Source: Mariprofundus sp. UBA1536
GTDB lineage: Bacteria > Pseudomonadota > Zetaproteobacteria > Mariprofundales > Mariprofundaceae
Assembly: GCA_002323245.1 (NCBI GenBank)
Contig: DCPU01000009.1
Span: 1 to 62,907 of the forward strand
Reading direction: 5' to 3'
Length of the DNA: 62,907 bases
Part shown: one piece after another, positions 8,573 to 17,143 of the stretch
How the letters are laid out: the number at the start of each line of letters is the position of its first letter
Numbering within the stretch: position 1 is the first letter of the stretch
Position numbers and translations under genes: made by a program
The notes under the pieces: model-generated
Seen by the model: the letters and a program-made list of their open reading frames with translations, nothing else
The model's database searches: none
Told to the model about the DNA's origin: nothing

Positions 8573-9184
8573 TTGTACAAACCCAAGCAAAAAAACATGC
8601 TGCTTTGCTTCATGGTTTCTTATCTATTAACCCTTCCTACACAAGCATCAGCTTTCGACTCAGCCCCAATCGAACTTGATAACAGCGCATTTTGGACAGG
8701 TTTCGCTGGTGGTATCGTTGCCCATGAACTTGGGCATGTGGCGCTGGCATCAGCATATGGGCAACGCGCGCAGCTTCATGCAGGCAGCATTGTTTACCCC
8801 AATAGTCATTTCTCACAAAAAGAATTGCTTCGCGTGAGCACTGCAGGTTATCAAACCCAATGGTTATTATCCGAATGGTCGTTTGCGTCGCTGAATTCAG
8901 AAAACGAGAACGCCCTTTTGGAAAAGCAACATCATATCGGCATCATCACCTCGCACTTAGCCATCACCTTTGCTTATGCCGCAGGCCTTAAAGATTATAC
9001 TACCAGCGATGTTTATGCCGCATCTGAAGTTTCTGGTCGCTCAAGCCATCAATTGATGGCCATGGCACTTCTGCCAGCACTTATCGATACGTATAGATTA
9101 TTTGGCGAGGGTGTACCCGAATGGGTGGGTAAAGTGTCCATGGCGGTTAAAGCCAGTGAGATTGCTTTAATCTGGTCGTTTTAA
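8573..9184 (+). CDS. Exported or membrane protein with an HELGH zinc-peptidase motif
   Basis: 203 residues from TTG 8573, or 195 from ATG 8597; both give a signal-like start (hydrophobic MLLCFMVSYLLTL ending in QASA). Just after it, GGIVAHELGHVALASAYG contains HExxH in a helix that could be membrane-embedded, as in M50-type zinc proteases. A second Asp/Glu ligand is not obvious; ALIDTYRLF near residue 180 is one candidate. I do not recognise the family. It follows the acyltransferase at 5 bases and overlaps the convergent pseudouridine synthase by 4 bases. Confidence 0.6.
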   Translation: MYKPKQKNMLLCFMVSYLLTLPTQASAFDSAPIELDNSAFWTGFAGGIVAHELGHVALASAYGQRAQLHAGSIVYPNSHFSQKELLRVSTAGYQTQWLLSEWSFASLNSENENALLEKQHHIGIITSHLAITFAYAAGLKDYTTSDVYAASEVSGRSSHQLMAMALLPALIDTYRLFGEGVPEWVGKVSMAVKASEIALIWSF

Positions 9185-9900
9185 AGGCGGGTGAGCACGT
9201 CTTCAAGCTCCGCTGGCAATGGTGCTTGAAATTCATAAGTTGGTAATTCGGGCAAGGTAAAATGAAGTGTCTCTGCATGTAAAAACAATCGCTGTAAATA
9301 TGATTCAACCATCAAACGATTAAAATCTTCATTACCATATTTGCTATCACCAGCCAGCGGATGGGCGATATGCTCAGCATGCACACGAATTTGATGGGTG
9401 CGGCCTGTGATGATTTTGATGCGCATCAAGCTGGCATGATTGAAGACTTTGACGGGCGTAAACAGTGATACTGCGTACTTACCCAAATCATCGACCAACA
9501 CCTTACGCTCGCCAGATTTATACTCAGTTTTTAATAAGGGAGCCACAATCTTTCGTTTGCCGCCTATCCATTTACCTTTGACCAATGCCAAATAAAACTT
9601 ATGCACCCCGCCCTGCTCTTGCTGCTTTTGAAAAGCACGCAAGGCGCTGCGGCGCTTGGCAATCAGCAAACAACCCGAGGTGTCTTTATCCAAGCGATGG
9701 GCCAGCTCCAAATACGGCGCATTGGGGCGCAGCGCCCGCAAACCTTCAATCACCCCAAAACTTTTGCCGCTACCACCATGCACCGCTAAACCCGATGGTT
9801 TGTTGATCACCACAAAGCGCGAATCCTCAAAAAGAATGGCATTGGCTAACTGCGTAAGTTGCGCTTCTTTGGTCTCGGTTTTCAAATCTGATGGACTCAT
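9181..9900 (-). CDS. RluC-type pseudouridine synthase lacking the S4 domain
   Basis: 239 residues. The catalytic module is clear: FVVINKPSGLAVHGGSG, then HRLDKDTSG with the nucleophilic Asp, and GRTHQIRVH later. The GLAVHGGSG...GVIEGLRALRP wording is that of RluC, which modifies 23S rRNA at 955, 2504 and 2580. RluC normally has about 70 extra N-terminal residues forming an S4 RNA-binding domain; here the fold starts at residue 22. I chose ATG 9900 (MSPSDLK); a longer frame to 10044 does not encode an S4 domain. The rRNA or tRNA target is therefore uncertain. Confidence 0.82.
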   Translation of the reverse strand: MSPSDLKTETKEAQLTQLANAILFEDSRFVVINKPSGLAVHGGSGKSFGVIEGLRALRPNAPYLELAHRLDKDTSGCLLIAKRRSALRAFQKQQEQGGVHKFYLALVKGKWIGGKRKIVAPLLKTEYKSGERKVLVDDLGKYAVSLFTPVKVFNHASLMRIKIITGRTHQIRVHAEHIAHPLAGDSKYGNEDFNRLMVESYLQRLFLHAETLHFTLPELPTYEFQAPLPAELEDVLTRL

Positions 9901-9994
9901 GGACGCCAAGCTAACAAGCCAAAGCATGAAAGACTTCATTTTTAGACAACTGCGCTTATGTTTTGTGTTCGTTTGGAAAAAGCAGGAGAAAAGC

Positions 9995-10378
9995 ATGCGT
10001 TTGTTACACACCATGATCCGCGTTGGCGATTTGGATAAATCCATTGATTTTTACACCCGCATTTTGGGCATGTCTCTGCTTCGCCGCAGCGATTATCCCG
10101 AAGGAAAATTCACACTCGCCTTTGTCGGTTATGGTGAAGAAGACAGCAACACGGTGATTGAATTGACCCACAACTGGGAAACTCACACTTATGATTTGGG
10201 CAATGGTTTCGGTCACTTGGCGCTTGGCGTTGAAGATATTTATCAAGTATGCGAAGATATTCGCCAAGCTGGCGGCGTGATTTCGCGCGAACCAGGCCCT
10301 ATGAAACACGGCACCACAGTCATTGCTTTTGTGAAAGATCCCGATGGTTATGCCATTGAGCTCATCGAAGGCAAATAA
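9995..10378 (+). CDS. gloA: Lactoylglutathione lyase (glyoxalase I)
   Basis: 127 residues. It isomerises the hemithioacetal of methylglyoxal and glutathione to S-lactoylglutathione. All four metal ligands of the E. coli nickel enzyme are in register: His5, Glu56, His74 and Glu122. An AGGAGA site lies 6 bases before the ATG. Its promoter region overlaps the 5' region of the divergent pseudouridine synthase. A single-domain cytosolic dimer is expected. Confidence 0.93.
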   Translation: MRLLHTMIRVGDLDKSIDFYTRILGMSLLRRSDYPEGKFTLAFVGYGEEDSNTVIELTHNWETHTYDLGNGFGHLALGVEDIYQVCEDIRQAGGVISREPGPMKHGTTVIAFVKDPDGYAIELIEGK

Positions 10379-10501
10379 GCTGCGCATTGACGATAAACTT
10401 TTCCTAAACTACCCGCGACTCCTTGCATCTGTTAGGTTTGGCGAAATTCCAAATCTTCAAACAAACCTTTAAACAAAACATTCAACGAGAACTCTTAACC
10501 C

Positions 10502-12106
10502 ATGCTCATCCGAATCAGCAATTTTAATATCCAACTTGATGAGCCTGAGGCCCAAATCGCTAAGCGTATTGGCGATTTTATGGGTGTATCGTCTTCAGAT
10601 TTGCTTGGCTGGGAAATTTCCCGCAAAGCCATTGATGCCCGCAAACGTAGTGATGTGCATTTTGTGTGCAGTGTGGAATGTGAGTTAAGTGATTCAGCCA
10701 AACCTAAACTCTCTGCACAAGTTGTGGCCATCGAATCATCCAGCTTTGCCATTGAAAAACCCAAAGTTTTAACAGCCAAATCCAGTAAAGATCATATCAT
10801 CGTGGTTGGTGCTGGCCCTGCGGGTTTGTTTGCTGCCTTGGCTTTGATTGAGGCAGGCAAAGAAGTGACCCTGCTTGAGCGCGGTAAACCTGTGGAAACA
10901 CGTATGCGCGATATCGGCATGTTGCGCAGCAAGGGTGAGCTCAACACTGAAAGTAATGTCTGCTTTGGTGAAGGCGGCGCTGGCACCTATACCGATGGCA
11001 AATTGTATACCCGCATCAAACATCCCTTTGTGCGCTTTGTGATGGCTGAATTTGTGCGTTTTGGTGCCAAAAAAGAAATCCTGATTGAAGCACATCCCCA
11101 TTTAGGCACCGATCGCTTGGTGAGTGTGATTAAAAACATTCGCCATTATCTGATTGAACAAGGTGTGAACTATCAATTTGAAACAAGGGTGGATGCCCTT
11201 CTCACCAGCAATGGAAGCGTATGTGGCGTGCGCACCGCTTCTGGTGAAGAGATTCATGCCAAAGCCGTGGTATTGGCCATTGGCCATTCAGCGCGGGATA
11301 CCTTTGAACATTTGCAAAGCCTCAACATCAGCATGGAAGTGAAAGATTTCGCTGTAGGTGTGCGCACCGAGCATGAACAAGATTGGGTCAACCAATGTCA
11401 ATTTGGCAGCGAGGCCAAAAATCCAGCTTTGGGCGCTGCTGAATACAGTCTCACCCATCAAGTGCCAGATGCACATTTGGGCAAACGCGGTGTATTTAGC
11501 TTTTGCATGTGTCCGGGTGGTTTGATTGTGCCTTCGCCTACCGAAGTTGGGCATATGGCCATCAATGGCATGAGCAATGCCAAACGAAGCAGCCCCTATG
11601 CAAATTCTGGCATTGTGGTGCAAGTCACCCCTGTCGATATCCAGCGTCATGGCCTTAGCGATGATGCCTTGTCGGGTATTCGTTTGCAGCGGGAATTAGA
11701 GCGAAGCACCTTTGAGGCCACCCAGCAAGCTTATGCGGCGCCTGCCATGCGTATTGATGAGTTCATCAATAAAAAAGCAACTGGTGCACTGGCCCATTCT
11801 CGCTTTAAACCTGCCGCCGAAGCTGTGGATTTGTGGAATATTATTCCCGATTGGTTGGCCAAACCGCTGGCAGAAGGCTTACAAGCGTTCAATCGCAAAA
11901 TGCCAGGCTTTGTTTCCGAACATGCCAATATGCTCGCCATTGAATCGCGCACCAGCTCACCCATTCGCATCAATCGCGGCGAAGATATGCAATCACTCAA
12001 TTTAAAAGGCTTATACCCTGCTGGCGAAGGCGCTGGATATGCTGGCGGCATTGTTAGCGCGGCTGTGGATGGACTCAAGGCCGCTGAAAAAATCATCAAC
12101 AGCTAA
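10502..12106 (+). CDS. FAD-dependent dehydrogenase of the COG2509 family
   Basis: 534 residues, usual length for this uncharacterised family. An N-terminal domain of about 90 residues (MLIRISNFNIQLDEPE...) precedes the FAD-binding Rossmann motif VVGAGPAGLFAALAL near residue 100. The C-terminus has GLYPAGEGAGYAGGIVSAA, the second FAD contact. A VCFGEGGAGTYTDGKLYT block near residue 155 is conserved in the family. Substrate and partner are unknown. It stands alone, with 97 bases before trxB on the same strand. Confidence 0.85.
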   Translation: MLIRISNFNIQLDEPEAQIAKRIGDFMGVSSSDLLGWEISRKAIDARKRSDVHFVCSVECELSDSAKPKLSAQVVAIESSSFAIEKPKVLTAKSSKDHIIVVGAGPAGLFAALALIEAGKEVTLLERGKPVETRMRDIGMLRSKGELNTESNVCFGEGGAGTYTDGKLYTRIKHPFVRFVMAEFVRFGAKKEILIEAHPHLGTDRLVSVIKNIRHYLIEQGVNYQFETRVDALLTSNGSVCGVRTASGEEIHAKAVVLAIGHSARDTFEHLQSLNISMEVKDFAVGVRTEHEQDWVNQCQFGSEAKNPALGAAEYSLTHQVPDAHLGKRGVFSFCMCPGGLIVPSPTEVGHMAINGMSNAKRSSPYANSGIVVQVTPVDIQRHGLSDDALSGIRLQRELERSTFEATQQAYAAPAMRIDEFINKKATGALAHSRFKPAAEAVDLWNIIPDWLAKPLAEGLQAFNRKMPGFVSEHANMLAIESRTSSPIRINRGEDMQSLNLKGLYPAGEGAGYAGGIVSAAVDGLKAAEKIINS

Positions 12107-12203
12107 TCGCTTATTTCAAAGGATGAAGAGTTTCGTTAAGCTTGCCACCGTCTTTCCTTTTCGCTTCAAATAACCGATTTTAAGTATCACAAGGATTTCT
12201 AAT

Positions 12204-13148
12204 ATGAGCAAAGCTACAATTCATCATCACCTTATCATTTTGGGTTCGGGCCCAGCTGGCTATAGCGCTGCGATTTATGCAGCCCGCGCCAACTTAAACC
12301 CCGTCATCATCCAAGGCATTCAACCTGGCGGTCAGCTCACCACGACCACCGATGTGGACAACTACCCAGGTTATAAAGATGGCGTCCAAGGCCCAGCGAT
12401 GATGGAGGATTTTCAAGCCCAAGCTGAGCGCTTTGGCACTGAAATCGTCTGGGATCATATCAACAGCACTGATTTATCATCACGCCCGTTCAAACTCTCT
12501 GGCGATGAAGCTGAATACACTTGCGATGCTTTGATTATCGCCACGGGTGCAACGGCCATGTATTTGGGCTTACCTTCTGAAGAAACATTTAACGGCCGCG
12601 GCGTGTCTGCTTGCGCCACTTGTGATGGTTTCTTTTATAAAAACCAAGACGTCATTGTGGTTGGTGGTGGTGATACCGCTGTGGAAGAAGCGATTTATCT
12701 ATCCAACATTTGTAAGCGTGTCACCCTGGTGCATCGCCGCGATGAGTTGCGTGCTGAAAAAATCATGCAAGACAAGCTACTTAGCACTGCAAACATTACC
12801 GTTAGCTGGAACTCTACGCTTGATGAAGTATTGGGTGATGATTCAGGGGTAACTGGTGTGCGCCTGCGCTCAACTGTAGATAACACCACCCGCGAATTGG
12901 CTGTACACGGTGTGTTTATCGCTATTGGCCATAAACCCAACACCAGCTTTGTGAAAGGCCAATTGGATATGGATGACACAGGTTATATTATCACCAAGGG
13001 CAAAAGCACTGCCACTAATATTGCTGGCGTGTTTGCAGCTGGTGATGTTGCTGACCCTGTCTATCGCCAAGCCATCACCTCTGCTGGCGAAGGCTGTAAA
13101 GCAGCACTGGACGTAGAACGCTGGTTATCACAAAACCCGCCAGCTTAA
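12204..13148 (+). CDS. trxB: Thioredoxin reductase
   Basis: 314 residues. It transfers electrons from NADPH through FAD and a disulfide to thioredoxin. The FAD motif GSGPAG is at residues 14-19, the redox pair Cys137-Ala-Thr-Cys140 is in SACATCDGFFY, the NADPH motif is GGGDTAVEEA, and the C-terminal FAD motif is GVFAAGDVAD. An AAGGA site precedes the ATG. No thioredoxin gene is adjacent. Confidence 0.95.
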   Translation: MSKATIHHHLIILGSGPAGYSAAIYAARANLNPVIIQGIQPGGQLTTTTDVDNYPGYKDGVQGPAMMEDFQAQAERFGTEIVWDHINSTDLSSRPFKLSGDEAEYTCDALIIATGATAMYLGLPSEETFNGRGVSACATCDGFFYKNQDVIVVGGGDTAVEEAIYLSNICKRVTLVHRRDELRAEKIMQDKLLSTANITVSWNSTLDEVLGDDSGVTGVRLRSTVDNTTRELAVHGVFIAIGHKPNTSFVKGQLDMDDTGYIITKGKSTATNIAGVFAAGDVADPVYRQAITSAGEGCKAALDVERWLSQNPPA

Positions 13149-13247
13149 ACATTCTTGTTGGCATGTTTCCAAGCCTCGACAATAAATCGAAAATAATTAG
13201 CTGGAAAGCAGAAAAATAAGCGCAAAAATCCTGATATTTTTTCGTAA

Positions 13248-13276
13248 TTGCAGAATGGGTGCAGCCCTCCTATAGT
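13248..13276 (+). promoter_or_regulatory. Sigma-70-type promoter for ndk-lysS
   Basis: TTGCAG (13248-13253) and TATAGT (13271-13276) are separated by 17 bases, and the ATG of ndk follows after a further 58 bases with an AAGGAAAGG ribosome-binding site. This is the best promoter match in the 186-base gap after trxB. Confidence 0.6.
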
Positions 13277-13334
13277 GCCGCTCCCTGCTCATTCTTTTGA
13301 GTGAAAATAAAGTAAGTAAAGGAAAGGTTTTATC

Positions 13335-13763
13335 ATGGCAGTTCAACGTACACTTTCAATTATCAAACCAGATGCAGTAGCTAAAAACGTCATCGGCGAC
13401 ATCATCCGTCGTTTCGAAGAAAATGGTTTGTCGGTTATCGCAACCAACATGACTCACCTAAGCGCAGCGCAAGCTGGCCGTTTTTATGCTGTACATGCAG
13501 AGCGTCCTTTCTACAAAGACCTATGTGAATTCATGAGCTCAGGCCCAATCTTGGCCATGGCACTTGAAGGCAAAAACGCAGTAGCTTTGAACCGTCAATT
13601 GATGGGCGCTACCAACCCTAAAGAAGCTGAAGAAGGCACAATCCGCGCTGATCACGCTGAATCCATTGATGCAAACGCAGTACATGGTTCAGATTCTGAA
13701 GAAAACGCTAAAAACGAAATCGATTTCTTCTTCTCAAACCTCGACCTAAACAGCCGCGCTTAA
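13335..13763 (+). CDS. ndk: Nucleoside diphosphate kinase
   Basis: 142 residues. It balances nucleoside triphosphate pools by transferring the gamma phosphate through a phospho-histidine. The active-site block NAVHGSDS carries His117, and the N-terminal signature TLSIIKPDAVAKN is intact. A strong ribosome-binding site precedes the ATG. lysS starts 5 bases after the stop, so the two are probably one transcript. Confidence 0.97.
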   Translation: MAVQRTLSIIKPDAVAKNVIGDIIRRFEENGLSVIATNMTHLSAAQAGRFYAVHAERPFYKDLCEFMSSGPILAMALEGKNAVALNRQLMGATNPKEAEEGTIRADHAESIDANAVHGSDSEENAKNEIDFFFSNLDLNSRA

Positions 13764-13768
13764 TCACT

Positions 13769-15286
13769 ATGGTGGATTCAACTTCGGCTTCGCCTGCTCG
13801 CCCGCTTAAACCTGTTCCTGAACAAATCGCGGTTCGCCGCGAGAAGTTGGTTGCCCTTCGTGAGTTGGGTGGCGCGTACGCCAACACTTGGCGTAGCGAT
13901 GCTTTGCTTGTTGATTTGCATGCTAAGTATGCAGACCAAAGCAAAGAACAACTTGAAGAACTGGCTGTAGAAGTATCTGTTGCTGGTCGCTTGATGGCGC
14001 ACCGCGTAATGGGTAAATCAAGCTTTATCAAAATTCGTGATGAAGATGGCGAAATCCAACTTTTCTTGAATCGTGATGCGCTAGGCGGCGCCGAAGTGTA
14101 TGACCCCACCAAAAAATGGGATTTGGGCGATATCATTGGTGCAAAAGGCACCTTGTTTGTAACCCAAACTGGTGAGCTTTCGGTCAAAGTTTCGCATATC
14201 GAAATGATTGCCAAATGCTTACGCCCATTGCCTGAAAAATGGCATGGCCTCACGGATATCGAAACCCGCTATCGCCAACGTTATGTTGATTTGATGGTGG
14301 CCCCTGAATCGCGCCATACCTTTAAAACACGCTCTAAAATCGTGTCGCTTTTGCGTCAGGGTCTAGAGGCCAAACGTTTTATGGAAGTGGAAACACCGAT
14401 GTTGCAAACCCAAGCCGGTGGTGCAGCAGCAAGGCCATTCTCCACGCATCATAATGATTTGGATATGGAGCTTTATTTGCGCATTGCGCCTGAGCTGTAT
14501 CTCAAACGTTTGCTGGTTGGCGGCTTTGAACGCGTGTTTGAAATCAACCGCAACTTCCGCAACGAAGGCACTGATGCCACCCACAACCCTGAATTTACCA
14601 TGGTTGAGTTTTATCAAGCTTACGCAGATTTTAATGATGCTATGGATACCACTGAATTTTTGATTCGTGATATTGCCAATACATTGAACATTAAAAATGT
14701 AACTTGGGAAGGCGTGGAAATTGATTTCTCGCAACCTTTCCAACGCATTCGCATGGATGAGGCTGTATTTGAACATCGCCCAGACTTGCGCGGCCATGCT
14801 CACGACAAAGCCTTGTTGGCCACTGTTTGCCTGCAAGTGATTCCAGATATCAAACCTTTGATTACTTGGAAAGCTGGCCACTACCTCCTGGCTTTATTCG
14901 AAGCGTTGGTAGAGCCGTTTATCACCCAACCTACTTTTATCACCCACTATTCTGTCGATATTTCGCCGCTTGCGCGCCGAAACAATGACGATGAAAAAGT
15001 CACCGATAGGTTTGAATTGTTTATCGCTGGCCGTGAAATCGCCAACGGATTCTCAGAACTCAACGACCCCGACGACCAGCGCGGACGCTTGGTGGCACAA
15101 GCACAAGCCAAAGCGGCTGGTGATGCTGAAGCCACGGGCGTGGATGAAGATTTTTTGCGTGCACTAGAATTTGGCATGCCTCCTGCTGCAGGCGTGGGCA
15201 TTGGTGTGGATCGACTGGTGATGATGTTTACAGAACAGCATTCCATTCGTGATGTTTTGCTCTTCCCCCATATGCGACCAGAGTGA
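13769..15286 (+). CDS. lysS: Lysyl-tRNA synthetase, class II
   Basis: 505 residues. An N-terminal OB-fold for the anticodon (residues 70-160) precedes the class II catalytic core. Motif 2 is FRNEGTDATHNPEFTM and motif 3 is GVGIGVDRLVMMF near the end. The ATG lies 5 bases after the ndk stop. The start peptide MVDSTSASPARP is short and non-conserved, as is common. No duplicate or archaeal-type lysK is seen here. Confidence 0.96.
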   Translation: MVDSTSASPARPLKPVPEQIAVRREKLVALRELGGAYANTWRSDALLVDLHAKYADQSKEQLEELAVEVSVAGRLMAHRVMGKSSFIKIRDEDGEIQLFLNRDALGGAEVYDPTKKWDLGDIIGAKGTLFVTQTGELSVKVSHIEMIAKCLRPLPEKWHGLTDIETRYRQRYVDLMVAPESRHTFKTRSKIVSLLRQGLEAKRFMEVETPMLQTQAGGAAARPFSTHHNDLDMELYLRIAPELYLKRLLVGGFERVFEINRNFRNEGTDATHNPEFTMVEFYQAYADFNDAMDTTEFLIRDIANTLNIKNVTWEGVEIDFSQPFQRIRMDEAVFEHRPDLRGHAHDKALLATVCLQVIPDIKPLITWKAGHYLLALFEALVEPFITQPTFITHYSVDISPLARRNNDDEKVTDRFELFIAGREIANGFSELNDPDDQRGRLVAQAQAKAAGDAEATGVDEDFLRALEFGMPPAAGVGIGVDRLVMMFTEQHSIRDVLLFPHMRPE

Positions 15287-15321
15287 GCTTAAACCCAAAA
15301 CTTTAAGTACAAGAGGCGAAT

Positions 15322-15804
15322 ATGATTGCTGAAAAAATGATGGTTACCAACATCCGGTTCGCTAAAAAAGATCAACTGATTGAAGATGTTTTCACGCAAA
15401 TGCGCGCTGAACAACTACGCATGCTGCCCGTTGTTGATAATGAGCACCATGTTGTCGGCGTGGTGTCAACTTTTGATATTTTAGAACATATCGTCCCTGA
15501 CTATGTCGCTTCAGGTGATCTCAAACAAATATCATATGCGCCCGACATGGGTATTTTAAAACGGAACTTCATTACTGTTCGCACCCAAACAGTGGCTGAA
15601 GTCATGAATCCTTCGCCACTACTTGTCCGTCCTGAAGATGCTTTGTTATCAGTTGCTGCTGACTTATGCAGCCATGGTCGTCATGAATATGCCTTGGTTG
15701 TCGATAAAGAGAAAAAATTGCTTGGCATTGTTTCTGCTGGCGACATTTTGGGCAGACTCAAACAAAAAGAGCTAGAAGGCGCATTGGAGGCGAACCATGC
15801 ATAA
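15322..15804 (+). CDS. Tandem CBS-domain protein
   Basis: 160 residues forming two CBS motifs, about residues 5-65 and 92-150 (MLPVVDNEHHVVGVVSTFDIL; ALVVDKEKKLLGIVSAGDIL). CBS pairs bind adenine nucleotides and act as regulatory sensors. There is no catalytic domain. The gene overlaps the NhaD gene by 8 bases, so it may sense energy or ionic state and tune the antiporter; that link is inference from gene order. Confidence 0.85.
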   Translation: MIAEKMMVTNIRFAKKDQLIEDVFTQMRAEQLRMLPVVDNEHHVVGVVSTFDILEHIVPDYVASGDLKQISYAPDMGILKRNFITVRTQTVAEVMNPSPLLVRPEDALLSVAADLCSHGRHEYALVVDKEKKLLGIVSAGDILGRLKQKELEGALEANHA

Positions 15805-17143
15805 TGTTAGCACCCATGAAGCAAGCGTAATTTTCGGGCTGGATCCTACTTGGGTTGCAGTTACGCTTTTACTCGTTGTTTATGCCGTCATTATGGCCGA
15901 GAAATTCAACCGAGCTGTGCTTGCCCTTTTGGGTGCTGGCTTGATGATTCTTTGCGGTGTTATCACCCAGCAACAAGCTGTTGCCGGCGTAGACTTTAAT
16001 ACCATTGGCTTGCTCACGGGCATGATGGTGATTGTGGCTATCAGTCAAAAAACAGGGATGTTTCAATATGTTGCCATCAAGGCGGCGAAAATTGTGAAAG
16101 GTAACCCATGGGGTATCTTGGTCATGCTTTCTATGGTGACCGCCGTGTTTTCCGCCTTCCTGGACAATGTTACTACCGTTTTACTCATCGCGCCCGTTAC
16201 CCTACTGATTACCGATGCCTTAGGCGTACGCCCTTATCCTTATTTATTTGCCCAAATTTTTGCATCCAATATTGGTGGCGCTGCCACGCTGATTGGTGAT
16301 CCACCAAACATCATGATTGGTTCAGCAGCCAATTTAAGCTTTATGGATTTTTTACTGAATCTTGCTCCTATTACACCCATTATCTTCTTCATCACCCTGG
16401 GCGCAGTTTGGTTCATGTTTGGCCGCGACCTCTCGGCCAGTGAAGAAAACAAAGCGCTGATTATGCAATTCAATGAAAATGAAGCGCTCAAAGACATTCC
16501 ACTATTGAAGAAAAGTTTGTTTGTACTTTTCGGCGTCATTGGCGGCTTTTCGGTAGCGCACACCTTCCACCTGGAGCCTGCATCCATCGCTATGTTTGGC
16601 GCAGCCGTATTATTGCTGCTCCAAACATGGGGACAAAGCGTGCATGAAAAAGACCACGCCTATGAAGGCATTATGTCTGAAGTAGAATGGACTACCATTT
16701 TCTTCTTTGTTGGCTTATTTATCATTGTTACTGGCGTAGAACACACAGGCGTGATTGCGATGCTGGGCGAAGAAACACTTAAACTTACTGATGGTGATTT
16801 TAATGCCACTGTAGGGGCAATCTTATGGGTATCAGCCATTGCTTCGGCTTTGATTGATAATATCCCCTTTGTAGCCACCATGATTCCATTGGTTCACAGT
16901 ATGGCCCCAACCTTTGGTGGTGCTGAAGCGATTCAACCGATTTGGTGGGCATTGGCGTTGGGCGCATGCTTGGGGGGTAATGGCTCGTTAATTGGCGCTT
17001 CAGCCAACCTAATTGTAGCTGGCTTTGCTCAACGTGCAGGACATCCCATCTATTTCCTCCAATTTATGAAACATGCCTTTTTATTGATGATTATGAGCAT
17101 TGGCGTTTCGCATCTTTATATCTACTTGCGTTATCTCGCTTGA
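15797..17143 (+). CDS. nhaD: NhaD-type Na+/H+ antiporter
   Basis: 448 residues with about twelve hydrophobic segments, belonging to the ion transporter superfamily. The two inverted-repeat signature loops are visible: FSAFLDNVTTVLLIAP near residue 120 and ALIDNIPFVATMIP near 355, plus NIGGAATLIGDPPNIMIG. NhaD proteins export sodium in marine and haloalkaliphilic bacteria. It overlaps the CBS gene upstream and its TGA overlaps the TTG start of lolC, so three genes may be translated as a block. Confidence 0.88.
   Translation: MHNVSTHEASVIFGLDPTWVAVTLLLVVYAVIMAEKFNRAVLALLGAGLMILCGVITQQQAVAGVDFNTIGLLTGMMVIVAISQKTGMFQYVAIKAAKIVKGNPWGILVMLSMVTAVFSAFLDNVTTVLLIAPVTLLITDALGVRPYPYLFAQIFASNIGGAATLIGDPPNIMIGSAANLSFMDFLLNLAPITPIIFFITLGAVWFMFGRDLSASEENKALIMQFNENEALKDIPLLKKSLFVLFGVIGGFSVAHTFHLEPASIAMFGAAVLLLLQTWGQSVHEKDHAYEGIMSEVEWTTIFFFVGLFIIVTGVEHTGVIAMLGEETLKLTDGDFNATVGAILWVSAIASALIDNIPFVATMIPLVHSMAPTFGGAEAIQPIWWALALGACLGGNGSLIGASANLIVAGFAQRAGHPIYFLQFMKHAFLLMIMSIGVSHLYIYLRYLA

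Noticed and set aside
9656..9994. N-terminal extension of glyoxalase I
   Set aside because: The extension is antisense to the pseudouridine synthase; the ATG at 9995 has AGGAGA and puts all four metal ligands at canonical positions.
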